The translations under genes were made by a program, and so were the position numbers. A stretch of DNA of 64,000 nucleotides from Phenylobacterium sp. RIFCSPHIGHO2_01_FULL_69_31 (GTDB taxonomy: Bacteria; Pseudomonadota; Alphaproteobacteria; Caulobacterales; Caulobacteraceae). The stretch lies in assembly GCF_001824475.1 (NCBI RefSeq), contig NZ_MHXN01000046.1, positions 106,947 to 170,946 on the forward strand. Direction: 5' to 3'. Below the pieces are notes generated by a model that worked only from the letters and a program-made list of their open reading frames with translations, did no database searches and was not told the DNA's origin. Shown one piece after another: positions 50,249 to 58,278 of the stretch (position 1 is the stretch's first letter; each line of letters opens with the position of its first letter).

Positions 50249-51186
50249 TGGACGGCGATTTCCGGGTCTTTGCACCAGCCTACACCTTCATCGATGGACG
50301 ACTGGACCAGTTTCTCGGCGAAAGCGCGAGCCGTGTACTGAGCGAGGTCGGGGGCCCGCTACGAGCCGCGTTGGTCCTTTACGTCCTGCTGTACGGCTTC
50401 GCGATTTTGCGAGGCGCCATTGCCGAGCCGATGATGGATTTCGCCATCCGGTCGGTGAAGCTAGCGCTCATCGCGATATTGGTGACCACCGCCGCATACG
50501 GCGACTGGATCACGCAGCCCCTATTCCACGTACTGCCGGACACGCTGGCGCGCGCAATCGCCGGAACGACGGCAGGCGAAGCCGGGTCAGCCTTTGACCA
50601 GTTCTTCGGTCGGGCCGCGTACCTCGGCCAGAAGACCGCGAAGGATGCCAGCGCGCTCAACTGGCTGCCTCTACTGGTGGGTGGCGCGGTGTTTGTCTTC
50701 GGGGCGATGGCGGCGGCGCTGGGCTTCGGGATCGTTATTCTAAGCAAGGTGGCCTTAGCCCTGCTGATCGCGCTCGGCCCGATCTTCGTCGCCTGCGCCC
50801 TTTTCGAGGCCACTCGACGCTACTTCTTCGGCTGGCTCAGCCAGACGGTGAACTATCTCGTCCTCTTCGCCCTCATGCTGGCGATCTTCCAGCTGGTGCT
50901 CTCTTTGGTCGGCGACCAATGGGGCCGCATCGACGGCCAAGACCCGGTCGTCGGCTCCCTGATCTTCATTGCGCTGTGCCTGCTGGGCGCGATCTTCTTC
51001 CTCCAAACGCCAGCCATCGCTGCCGGCATCGCCGGCGGAGCGAGCCTTGGCCTGGCCGACTTCGGCAATGCCGTCAGTATGGGCCTCGGCGGAGGCCGAC
51101 CATTCCGTGGAGCGACCGGCGCTGGCGGCCGCCCGCAAGTCCCCCGCACGGGCGGGAGCATCCGCCCGGTCGGAGCTCGCGCATGA
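50248..51186 (+). CDS. virB6: VirB6-like polytopic membrane protein
   Basis: A 312-residue inner-membrane protein with six or so hydrophobic segments: about 33-53, 69-85, 128-165, 170-185, 200-225 and 235-270. The TrbL/VirB6 pattern includes ALLIALGPIFVACALFEATRR and the following GWLSQTVNYLVLFALM. The last 40 residues are glycine-rich and hydrophilic. It is one base overlapping the EexN-like gene and four bases overlapping the VirB7-like gene. VirB6 forms part of the DNA path through the inner membrane. Confidence 0.9.
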   Translation: MDGDFRVFAPAYTFIDGRLDQFLGESASRVLSEVGGPLRAALVLYVLLYGFAILRGAIAEPMMDFAIRSVKLALIAILVTTAAYGDWITQPLFHVLPDTLARAIAGTTAGEAGSAFDQFFGRAAYLGQKTAKDASALNWLPLLVGGAVFVFGAMAAALGFGIVILSKVALALLIALGPIFVACALFEATRRYFFGWLSQTVNYLVLFALMLAIFQLVLSLVGDQWGRIDGQDPVVGSLIFIALCLLGAIFFLQTPAIAAGIAGGASLGLADFGNAVSMGLGGGRPFRGATGAGGRPQVPRTGGSIRPVGARA

Positions 51187-51365
51187 TGCGGCTCCTGATC
51201 ACTTGCCTGGCCCTGGGGCTCACCAGCTGCACGGCCTTGAGACGCGATGATGCGCCTGGTTGCTCGGGCCCGAAGCGGCCAGCCAACCCCTATGGCTCCG
51301 TGCTCGCGCCGGAGGCGGCGCAGCCGGCCGCCGTCCCGGGATCCTGCCTCGGAGCACGCCCATGA
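51183..51365 (+). CDS. virB7: VirB7-like lipoprotein
   Basis: A 60-residue gene hidden between virB6 and virB8. The signal MMRLLITCLALGLTSC ends with a lipobox (LTSC, Cys16). The mature part has two further cysteines (PGCSG and GSCLG) and a proline-rich NPYGSVLAP stretch, which fits VirB7, the outer-membrane lipoprotein that stabilises VirB9. It overlaps both neighbours by four bases. Sequence identity to known VirB7 is weak, as is normal, so position carries much of the call. Confidence 0.75.
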   Translation: MMRLLITCLALGLTSCTALRRDDAPGCSGPKRPANPYGSVLAPEAAQPAAVPGSCLGARP

Positions 51366-52042
51366 GCGGCGTTGCCTCCTCGGAACTCAAAGCCTACTTC
51401 GCCGAGGCGCGAACCTGGGACCAGGACCGGCTCGCCGCCGCTTACCGGTCACGCCGCTTGGCCTGGACCGTCGCAGCCGTCGCGGCGGGTCTCGCGGGGG
51501 CCGCCGTGGCCGCGGTGATTGTGCTCACGCCCCTGAAGACCGTCGAACCCTACGTGGTGAGAGTGGACCGCACGACGGGAGCTATCGAAGTGCTTCGCGG
51601 CCTGTCGACCACGGGTCCCCAAAGCTACGAGGAGGCGGTCACTAAGTCGTTCCTCGCGACCTACGTCCGGGCTCGAGAGGGATGGCTGCCGCAGGCCGCC
51701 GAAGCCAACTTCCGGCAGGTCTCGATCATGTCCACGCCGGAGGAGCAGCAGCGCTGGGCGCTCGCCTACCGTCCGACGAACCCGGCGAGCCCGCAGATCA
51801 CCTACGGCCGCGGGGCGGACGTCGACGTCTCGGTCCGCGCCATCAGCTTTGTCGCACCCGGCGTCGCCAACATCCGCTTCCATCGGAGCGTGCGCCGGGA
51901 TGCGCAGGTCGAGGAGTCGGATTGGATCGCGACCATCGCGTTCGCCTACACCAAGGCGCCCATGGGGGAGGTGGACCGCCTCCGAAACCCGCTCGGGTTC
52001 CAGGTTTCTTCGTATCGGGCGGACCCTGAGGTCGTCCGATGA
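51362..52042 (+). CDS. virB8: VirB8-like assembly factor
   Basis: A 226-residue bitopic protein. A short cytoplasmic part (ELKAYFAEARTWDQDRLAAAYRSRR) is followed by one membrane helix (about 33-55) and a periplasmic NTF2-like domain with VVRVDRTTGAIEVLRG, ATYVRAREGW and the C-terminal NPLGFQVSSYRADPE. This is a standard VirB8. The ATG at 51362 overlaps the VirB7-like stop. It nucleates the channel complex. Confidence 0.92.
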   Translation: MSGVASSELKAYFAEARTWDQDRLAAAYRSRRLAWTVAAVAAGLAGAAVAAVIVLTPLKTVEPYVVRVDRTTGAIEVLRGLSTTGPQSYEEAVTKSFLATYVRAREGWLPQAAEANFRQVSIMSTPEEQQRWALAYRPTNPASPQITYGRGADVDVSVRAISFVAPGVANIRFHRSVRRDAQVEESDWIATIAFAYTKAPMGEVDRLRNPLGFQVSSYRADPEVVR

Positions 52043-52896
52043 TGTGCCGGCTCGCGACCTCCATCCTTATCGCCGCCTGCCTCGGCGCCTCAGCGGCCGG
52101 GGCGGTCGAGACGCCGCGCCCCGGTTCGGCGGACCCACGCATCAAGACTATCGACTACGATCCGCAGCAGGTGGTGCGGATCGTGGGCGTCTTTCGGACC
52201 GCCACGCAGATCCGCTTCGCTGCGGAGGAGAGCATCCTCCACGTGGCGTTGGGCGACACGTCCGCTTGGGAGGTGGCCGCCGAAACCAACATCCTCTTTG
52301 CGAAGCCCACGGTTGGGCGAAGCCCAACGAACCTCATCGTCACGACCCGCACGGCCAACGGCGAGACGCGCCACTACACCTTCGAACTGACCACGCGCTC
52401 CGGTCCGACCGCGCGCAATGCGCCGGACACCTTCTTCGTAGTGCAATTCCGATATCCGCAGGCGGAGCGCGCCAAGGTACAGGCGGCGCTTTCGGCCGAG
52501 GCTCAGGTGCTTGAGCAGCGCGTGCTACAGCTGAAGCTCGAGCGTGCGGTTCTCGCGGGCCCGAGGAACCTCGCCTACGCACTTCAGGGGTCCGCCGCGA
52601 TTGCGCCGTCCGAAGTGACCGACAACGGACGCTTCACGGTCCTTCGCTTCCCAGGCGCACAGCCGGTGCCGGCCGTCTACGTCGTCGCGGCGGACGGGTC
52701 GGAAGCCCTCGTCCCGTTCGACGTGCGCGGCGAGTTTCTGGTGGTTCACCAAACCGCGGCTCAGCTGCGGCTTCGCAAAGGCCGCGAGGTGCTGTGCATC
52801 TTCAACCTCGCCTTCCAGCCCGCCGGCCGCTCCACCGGGACGGCGACCGCAGCGCCCGACGTCGACCGCACCACAGCGGGGGAGCCTTCCAAATGA
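52039..52896 (+). CDS. virB9: VirB9-like outer-membrane core protein
   Basis: A 285-residue periplasmic protein with a signal peptide (CRLATSILIAACLGASAAGAVE). The N-terminal domain contains DPRIKTIDYDPQQVVRIVG, which is typical of VirB9/CagX, and the C-terminal domain has NLAYALQGSAAIAP and PVPAVYVVAADGSEALVPFD. It forms the core complex with VirB7 and VirB10. It overlaps both neighbours by four bases. Confidence 0.92.
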   Translation: MMCRLATSILIAACLGASAAGAVETPRPGSADPRIKTIDYDPQQVVRIVGVFRTATQIRFAAEESILHVALGDTSAWEVAAETNILFAKPTVGRSPTNLIVTTRTANGETRHYTFELTTRSGPTARNAPDTFFVVQFRYPQAERAKVQAALSAEAQVLEQRVLQLKLERAVLAGPRNLAYALQGSAAIAPSEVTDNGRFTVLRFPGAQPVPAVYVVAADGSEALVPFDVRGEFLVVHQTAAQLRLRKGREVLCIFNLAFQPAGRSTGTATAAPDVDRTTAGEPSK

Positions 52897-53993
52897 GCGA
52901 AGCGCCAACCTCTCCAGACCCATCCGACCCGCCGCTCGACCGAACCATCTCGCCGATCGCAGGACCGCTGACGGCCGGACGCGGCAAGGCCGTGGCGTTC
53001 GCGGGCCTTCTCGTCGGGTGTGGCGCGGTGGCGCTCGCGACGTGGAGCGCCGAGCAGTCCCGGCGCGAGAGCAAGCCCCGCGAAACGCCCGCTCGCCAGG
53101 TGGTGGCGTTCGAACCGGCCAAGCCAACGCCGCCGACCCTGGCGAACCCGGGCTCCGAGGCTCCAAGCTTGGCTGGAGCATCTGAGGGGATGGTGCCGGC
53201 GATCGAGCCGATGCCCGAGGCGACAACTGTCGGCGCTCCCCCAACAAGGGTCGCATCGCCGCGCGATGTTGCGCGCCGGTCGCCGCTGATCGCCTATTCG
53301 CGCAACGGACTCGGAAGTCTCGGGGGGGCCGCAGAGCCGCTCTTCCCTTCGGTCGCGCCACTGACACCGCCCTCGTCCGAGCTCGACCAACTCCGGCATG
53401 GGTCCTCGATCAGACGGGTCACCGCCGCTCCGGTCGGCGACCGCAACTTTCTGATCCTCGCAGGGGCTTCGATCCCCTGCGTTCTGCAGACCGCGATCGA
53501 CACAACGGCGGCGGGCTACGTCAGCTGCCTGATCGACCGCGACATCTACTCAGACAATGGCGCGGTCGTGCTCCTCGAGAAGGGCGCCCGTGTGCTCGGT
53601 GAATACCGGACGGGCATGCGACAGGGTCAGAACCGCGTCTTCGTCCTCTGGACGCGTGCTGTGACTCCGAAGGGCGTAGCGATCACGCTCTCGTCTCCCG
53701 GCAGCGACGCGCTGGGCCGCGCCGGGTTCGGCGGCGCCGTCGACACGCACTTCTGGGACCGGTTCGGTGCGGCGATCCTGCTGTCGGTCATCGACGGGGG
53801 CACAGCAGCGCTCAGCGACAACGACAGCGACGTCCGAACGGTGCGGATGCCCTCCGACGCGGCGGGCCTGGCGGTGCGCCAAGCGGCTGATATTGCGCCG
53901 ACCCTGCGCGCGGCTCAGGGCGCCGAAATCGCGATCCAGGTCGCGCAGGATCTCGACTTCTCGACGGTCTACCGACTGCGAGCGCGGCCGTGA
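52893..53993 (+). CDS. virB10: VirB10-like core protein
   Basis: A 366-residue protein that spans inner and outer membranes. A cytoplasmic N-terminus rich in Pro is followed by one membrane helix (about 30-50), then a Pro/Ala-rich periplasmic linker to about 165, and the TrbI/VirB10 domain with ILAGASIPCVLQTAID and SDNGAVVLLEKGARVLGEYR, then RVFVLWTRAVTPKGVAI. The start at 52893 is the ATG that overlaps the virB9 stop. Length is a little short but usual for compact VirB systems. Confidence 0.92.
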   Translation: MSEAPTSPDPSDPPLDRTISPIAGPLTAGRGKAVAFAGLLVGCGAVALATWSAEQSRRESKPRETPARQVVAFEPAKPTPPTLANPGSEAPSLAGASEGMVPAIEPMPEATTVGAPPTRVASPRDVARRSPLIAYSRNGLGSLGGAAEPLFPSVAPLTPPSSELDQLRHGSSIRRVTAAPVGDRNFLILAGASIPCVLQTAIDTTAAGYVSCLIDRDIYSDNGAVVLLEKGARVLGEYRTGMRQGQNRVFVLWTRAVTPKGVAITLSSPGSDALGRAGFGGAVDTHFWDRFGAAILLSVIDGGTAALSDNDSDVRTVRMPSDAAGLAVRQAADIAPTLRAAQGAEIAIQVAQDLDFSTVYRLRARP

Positions 53994-54991
53994 CGTACGA
54001 TGCCGCCGTCCTCACGCACTACATCGCACCCCTTCGAGCCGCACTCGAAGCGCCCGACGTCACCGAGGTGGTGGTCAATCGGCCCGGGGAGTTCGCGGTT
54101 GAGGACGCCAAGGGCTGGTGCTGGAGGGCTGCACCCGATCTCACACCGGAGGCGGTGAGGCGCATCGCGGTGGCGGCGGCGGCCGCGACCGCTCAGGACG
54201 TCACCGCAGAGCAGCCGATCTGTTCCACGGTGCTGCCCTCAGGGGAGCGATGTCAGATCGTGCTTCCCCCGGCGGTGGAGGAGGTCTCGCTGACGATCCG
54301 CAAGCCGTTCAGGCAGGTGCTGACCCTCGATGACCTGGCGAGCCGCAGTTTCTTCGAAGGGACGACGATGTCGTCGGCATTATCCGGCGGGCATTCGGGT
54401 GCGCCGGGTCCGCTTCGGGTGGGCGCAGACTGGCAGAGCTTCTTCCGTCAGGCTGTCTTGGCGCGACGCAACATCCTGGTCTCCGGCGCGACAGGGTCGG
54501 GCAAGACGACCTTCGCCAAGGCGCTGGTCGCGCTGATCCCGCCAAGCGAGCGGATCATCACCATTGAGGACACCCGCGAACTCGTCGTCCCGCATCGCAA
54601 CGCCGTCCACCTCCTATACGCCAAGGACGGCCAGGGACTGGCTCGTGTCGGTCCGCGCGAGCTCCTCGAGAGCGCGCTGCGGATGCGGCCCGACCGGATC
54701 CTTCTGCAGGAACTGCGCGACGCTTCGGCCTACTTCTACCTGCGCAACGTCAACACCGGGCACCCCGGGTCGATCACCACCATCCACGCCAATTCCGCGG
54801 AGCTCGCCTTCGAGCAGCTGGTGCTGCTGGTGAAGGAGAGCGAGGCCGGGCGCGAGCTGCATCGCGACGACATCCGGCACCTGCTCATGGCGCTGGTCGA
54901 CCTGGTCGTCCATGTCGAACGCCGCGACGGCCGCTTTCGCCTGGTCGAGGTCTGGCATGAACCGCTTCGCCCACGCGCCGTGGCCGCTTAA
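53990..54991 (+). CDS. virB11: VirB11-like ATPase
   Basis: A 333-residue hexameric ATPase. The N-terminal domain has VTEVVVNRPGEFAVED. The Walker A motif SGATGSGKTTF is near residue 166, followed by IITIEDTRELVVPHRN (the Asp box) and LLQELRDASAYFYLRNVNTGHPGS with the His box. The GTG at 53990 overlaps the virB10 stop. VirB11 switches the system between pilus building and DNA transfer. The end overlaps virD4 by 35 bases. Confidence 0.93.
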   Translation: MTYDAAVLTHYIAPLRAALEAPDVTEVVVNRPGEFAVEDAKGWCWRAAPDLTPEAVRRIAVAAAAATAQDVTAEQPICSTVLPSGERCQIVLPPAVEEVSLTIRKPFRQVLTLDDLASRSFFEGTTMSSALSGGHSGAPGPLRVGADWQSFFRQAVLARRNILVSGATGSGKTTFAKALVALIPPSERIITIEDTRELVVPHRNAVHLLYAKDGQGLARVGPRELLESALRMRPDRILLQELRDASAYFYLRNVNTGHPGSITTIHANSAELAFEQLVLLVKESEAGRELHRDDIRHLLMALVDLVVHVERRDGRFRLVEVWHEPLRPRAVAA

Positions 54992-56810
54992 GGCCGCGGC
55001 ATTCGCCGCGGCAGCCTCCGTAGGCCTGGGCGTCTGGGCCGCGTTCGCCGCGGCGATCGCGCTGGCGGGCCTCAAGCGCCTGAACAGCGATCTCGACTGG
55101 TCCGTCGTCCCCGGCTGGTTCTGGTACTTCCGCCACGACCCCGAGGTGCTGCGTTGGCTGAGGATCGGCAGCCTGAGCGCCTTCGGTCTGGCGCTCGTTC
55201 TCAGCATCGCAATCGCAAGTCAGATCCGCCGACCTCTGCACGGCGCGGCGCGTTGGGCGAGTGAAGCCGAGATCCGCCGCGCCGGCCTGCGGGCTGCGAC
55301 CGGCATCGTGCTGGGGCGCAAGGGCAGGCGACTGCTGGTCTTCGGGGGGCAGGAGCACGTGATGCTTTATGCGCCGACCCGCACGGGCAAGGGCGTCGGC
55401 GTGGTCATCCCGAACCTCCTCACCTGGCCGGGCTCCGTCGTCGTCCTCGATGTGAAGCGCGAGAACTGGGATGCGACCGCCGGGTTTCGAGCCGCACACG
55501 GTCAGTCGGTCCACCTTTTCGACCCGCTCGACCCGGCCGGCCGCACATCGCGCTACAACCCGCTCGGGCACATCGTTCGGGACGACCCCGTCGCGGTGCT
55601 GGATGAGCTGCAGCGGATCGCGGCAATGCTCTTCCCACATCCCCCGAACGCCGACCCGTTCTGGGCGGAATCGGCGCGCACGGGGTTCGTGGGCGTCGGC
55701 GCCTATCTGGCGGAGAGCCCAGAACGTCCCCTCACCTTCGGCGCCATCTATGCCGAGCTGGCCGCCGGGGACCCGCGCACGCGGTTCCCCGCGTTGGTGA
55801 CCCGACGCCGCGAAGAAGGGCGGCCGTTGTCGCTGGGCTGTGTCCGCGCGCTCTCCGACTTCACCTCCGCCTCTGAGAACACCTTCGCCTCGGTAAGGCA
55901 AAGCCTGACAGCGAAGCTCAACCTGTGGCTCAATCCGCGTGTCGACGCCGCCACCGCGGCCAGCGACTTTGACCTCGCCGCACTTCGGAGCCGTCGCACG
56001 TCGCTCTACCTGGCGGCCTCGCCCGACAATCTGATCCGGCTAGCCCCCGTCTATGCGCTGCTCTTCCAACAGCTGGTGGACCTCTCCTGCCGCGAACGGC
56101 CGGACCCTGAGCGGCACCCCCATCAGGTGCTCGTTCTGCTCGACGAATTTCCGCGTCTGGGACATGCCGAAGTCCTGGCCCGCGCCTTCGCCTATGTCGC
56201 CGGCTATGGACTGCGGCTGCTGCCGGTCCTCCAGAGCCCGGCACAGCTTCGCGCCGAATACGGCCCCGACGTCACCGAGGAGATCCTGGCCAACTGCGCC
56301 GTCGAGATCGCCTTTGCGCCGAAGGAACTCCGTTTGGCCCGCGAACTGTCCGAACGGCTCGGCGACACCACGGTGCGCAGCCCCTCGCGGAGCCGGCCAA
56401 GCGGCCTGTCGCGCGGCCATCGCACCGTGAGCGAATCCGACCAACGTCGCCCGCTGCTCCTTCCCCAGGAGCTCACCCAGCTCGCGGCCGATGACCTCAT
56501 TGTCCTGAAGGCCGGCGCGCGACCCGTCCGCGGCCGCAAGCTTCGCTACTACGCCGAGCGCGCCTTCCAGCGCCGTCTGCTGCCCGCGCCCGGCGTCTCG
56601 CCTGCACCCGCCACTCCAGGACCTTCGGAGCCCGACTCGCGCCTGGAACCTGACGCCCTAACGCTCGAAGCCCTCGTTCCGGGCCTGGCCAGCGAAGGCC
56701 TCGAACCGCTGCCTCCCGAAGGTGCGCCTGCGGCAGCGGTGGAAGCTTGGGTCGAACGCTTCATCGACGCCACCGCGCAACCCCCGGCCAAGGAGATCCT
56801 GCATGGCTGA
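54957..56810 (+). CDS. virD4: VirD4/TraG-like coupling protein
   Basis: A 617-residue inner-membrane coupling ATPase that brings the relaxase-DNA complex to the channel. Two N-terminal membrane helices (about 10-40 and 75-92) are followed by the nucleotide-binding domain: Walker A APTRTGKGVGVV near residue 140, then WPGSVVVLDVKRENW, and Walker B QVLVLLDEFPRLG near 390. The C-terminal 100 residues are variable and proline-rich. The ATG at 54957 is inside the end of virB11. Full length. Confidence 0.94.
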   Translation: MNRFAHAPWPLKAAAFAAAASVGLGVWAAFAAAIALAGLKRLNSDLDWSVVPGWFWYFRHDPEVLRWLRIGSLSAFGLALVLSIAIASQIRRPLHGAARWASEAEIRRAGLRAATGIVLGRKGRRLLVFGGQEHVMLYAPTRTGKGVGVVIPNLLTWPGSVVVLDVKRENWDATAGFRAAHGQSVHLFDPLDPAGRTSRYNPLGHIVRDDPVAVLDELQRIAAMLFPHPPNADPFWAESARTGFVGVGAYLAESPERPLTFGAIYAELAAGDPRTRFPALVTRRREEGRPLSLGCVRALSDFTSASENTFASVRQSLTAKLNLWLNPRVDAATAASDFDLAALRSRRTSLYLAASPDNLIRLAPVYALLFQQLVDLSCRERPDPERHPHQVLVLLDEFPRLGHAEVLARAFAYVAGYGLRLLPVLQSPAQLRAEYGPDVTEEILANCAVEIAFAPKELRLARELSERLGDTTVRSPSRSRPSGLSRGHRTVSESDQRRPLLLPQELTQLAADDLIVLKAGARPVRGRKLRYYAERAFQRRLLPAPGVSPAPATPGPSEPDSRLEPDALTLEALVPGLASEGLEPLPPEGAPAAAVEAWVERFIDATAQPPAKEILHG

Positions 56811-57387
56811 AGACCTCAACATCATTGCGCCGGAAGCCGAGCAACGCGCCAAGGCGGCGCCCGGCGAGGTCCCTGAGCACGTGCGTCGGCGGTATGTCAC
56901 CGACCGTGGTGGTGGGCCGGGCCTCGGCTTCTATGCCGACGCGCGCACCGAGGTGGCCGCCTTCCGCGATCACGGGCGGCGCCTTACCACCGGCCGCAAC
57001 GACCCCCACGTGATCCGCGACCTCGTCGCCATTGCCCAGCACCGCGGCTGGACGACGATCACGGTGCGTGGTCACTCGGAGTTTCGACGCGAAGTCTGGC
57101 AGCGGGCGCGCGCGGCAGGCCTGGACGTGCGGGGCTACCGCCCGACCGAGCGCGACCGTCAGGAAGCTGACCGCCGCGCGGCTCGAGCGCCGCAAAGCGC
57201 CGCCCTCACATCCGACGCGCAGGCGCGGCTGAAGGTTGTGGAGCAGGTGGTCCGAGCTCGCGTCGTGGAACCGGCGGACCAAGACCGCATCCTGTCAGCG
57301 GCCCGCCAGCGGCTGGCCTATTGGCTCGAACGCGGCGCGTCGTTCAGCCCGGCGAACACGCGCGTCCGGGAACGCACGCGCACCTGA
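56803..57387 (+). CDS. LPD7-domain-like protein
   Basis: A 194-residue protein. The middle, about residues 28-120, has RYVTDRGGGPGLGFYADARTE, RLTTGRNDPHVIRDLVAIAQ and GWTTITVRGHSEFRREVWQ, which is the pattern of the LPD7 domain seen at the ends of relaxases and other mobile-element proteins. Here it stands alone, with a basic tail. It overlaps virD4 by eight bases and so belongs to the transfer operon. A role beside the relaxase is likely but undefined. Confidence 0.8.
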   Translation: MAEDLNIIAPEAEQRAKAAPGEVPEHVRRRYVTDRGGGPGLGFYADARTEVAAFRDHGRRLTTGRNDPHVIRDLVAIAQHRGWTTITVRGHSEFRREVWQRARAAGLDVRGYRPTERDRQEADRRAARAPQSAALTSDAQARLKVVEQVVRARVVEPADQDRILSAARQRLAYWLERGASFSPANTRVRERTRT

Positions 57388-57433
57388 GACGCCCCTGGAA
57401 GCTTTCACGTCGGACTTGACGCAGATCGAGTTT

Positions 57434-57451
57434 ATATCCATTTTTGGATAT
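57434..57451. promoter_or_regulatory. Inverted repeat, candidate operator of the wHTH gene
   Basis: ATATCCA-TTTT-TGGATAT, two 7-bp arms around four T residues, ends 21 bases before the start of the MarR-like gene at 57473. It is AT-rich against a GC-rich background and fits autoregulation by that protein. Confidence 0.5.
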
Positions 57452-57472
57452 CAGTTCGAAATTGGATCCGAG

Positions 57473-57847
57473 ATGAAGCACGATCTTGCCGCCCGGCTCC
57501 TGGAATTCGTGCGGATCCTAACCGACGAGGAGATCTCAATGAGCACGGAAGAGCTGCTTTGCTTCCTGACCGTCGCCACAAGGCCCGGCCTCTCGGTGGG
57601 CGAGCTTGCGGCGGCGACACGGCTGCCTCAAAGCACCGTCAGCCGCCACATCAAACGCCTGAGCGCGCGCCCTCACAGGTCGGCAGGGGCGTTGGGTCCT
57701 CTACAATGGGAATTGGAGATCGGCAGCGGCGAGGCCTTGCTCGCGCAGGCCGTTCATCCAGAGAACGTTAAGCAGAAGGCGCTTCACATCACGGCGCAGG
57801 GCCAAGAGCTCCTGGAACGGTTCGGGCGCGCCATCGCAAGCCGCTGA
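57473..57847 (+). CDS. MarR-like winged-helix regulator
   Basis: A 124-residue protein with a winged helix: MSTEELLCFLTVATRPGLSV, then GELAAATRLPQSTVSRHIKRLS, followed by a wing and a C-terminal helix (LHITAQGQELLERFGRAI). This is the MarR pattern, though the N-terminal dimer helix is short. The ATG at 57473 begins the recognisable domain; the open frame continues upstream inside virD4-side sequence without support. A palindrome sits just upstream. It stands after the transfer operon. Confidence 0.75.
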   Translation: MKHDLAARLLEFVRILTDEEISMSTEELLCFLTVATRPGLSVGELAAATRLPQSTVSRHIKRLSARPHRSAGALGPLQWELEIGSGEALLAQAVHPENVKQKALHITAQGQELLERFGRAIASR

Positions 57848-57945
57848 CGCACAGCGTGGGGAGGCGGCGCTTCGCCCGCACTAGCACTGACGCCCTTGTC
57901 AGGCTGAGGCGCCGCCAACATCTTAGCCGCTCAACCCAGCACGAC

Positions 57946-57988
57946 AGGAGGCCGCCATGAGGTAACTCAACAACCGGAGCTACCTCAC
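57946..57988 (+). promoter_or_regulatory. Leader with a two-codon minicistron and a hairpin over the ribosome site
   Basis: A perfect AGGAGG at 57946-57951 is followed six bases later by ATG-AGG-TAA at 57957-57965. The stop region AGGTA (57960-57964) can pair with TACCT (57981-57985), with CTC/GAG inside, making a hairpin that covers the GGAG used by the next gene at 57989. This looks like a translational control leader; the effect is inferred. Confidence 0.45.
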
Positions 57989-58198
57989 ATGGCCCACTTC
58001 AAGCGGGGCTATCCCCACACCGTGTGGCGCACCGCGCCGCAGCGGCTCACGATTACGCCATCGGGCTGGAATACGCTTCACCATTCCCGCCCCCGTCGCC
58101 GGCGTAACACGATCCTGGCGCACGCAATCAAGACGGGGCGCGATCCCGACGAAATCGTTTGGCCGACGGAAAAGCGGCCTCATCGCTACTACTGGTGA
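57989..58198 (+). CDS. Small basic protein of unknown function
   Basis: A 69-residue protein rich in Arg, His and Trp, starting MAHFKRGYPHTVWRTAPQRL and ending with an aromatic tail PHRYYW. No known domain. Small basic proteins of this look are frequent next to transfer genes of alphaproteobacterial elements. Translation probably depends on the leader just upstream. A hairpin at 58204-58240 follows its stop. Confidence 0.6.
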   Translation: MAHFKRGYPHTVWRTAPQRLTITPSGWNTLHHSRPRRRRNTILAHAIKTGRDPDEIVWPTEKRPHRYYW

Positions 58199-58203
58199 CG
58201 ACA

Positions 58204-58240
58204 GAACGTCGGCGGCGGATCACGCTCGTCGCCGACGTTC
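58204..58240. terminator. Hairpin between convergent genes
   Basis: An 11-bp perfect stem (GAACGTCGGCG paired with CGCCGACGTTC) with a 15-base loop begins six bases after the stop of the small basic protein gene and precedes the end of the convergent exonuclease gene. No T run follows, so termination strength is uncertain. Confidence 0.5.
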
Positions 58241-58278
58241 CCCCGACGACCCCGCGAGGAGCGCCACCGCGCCTAAGC

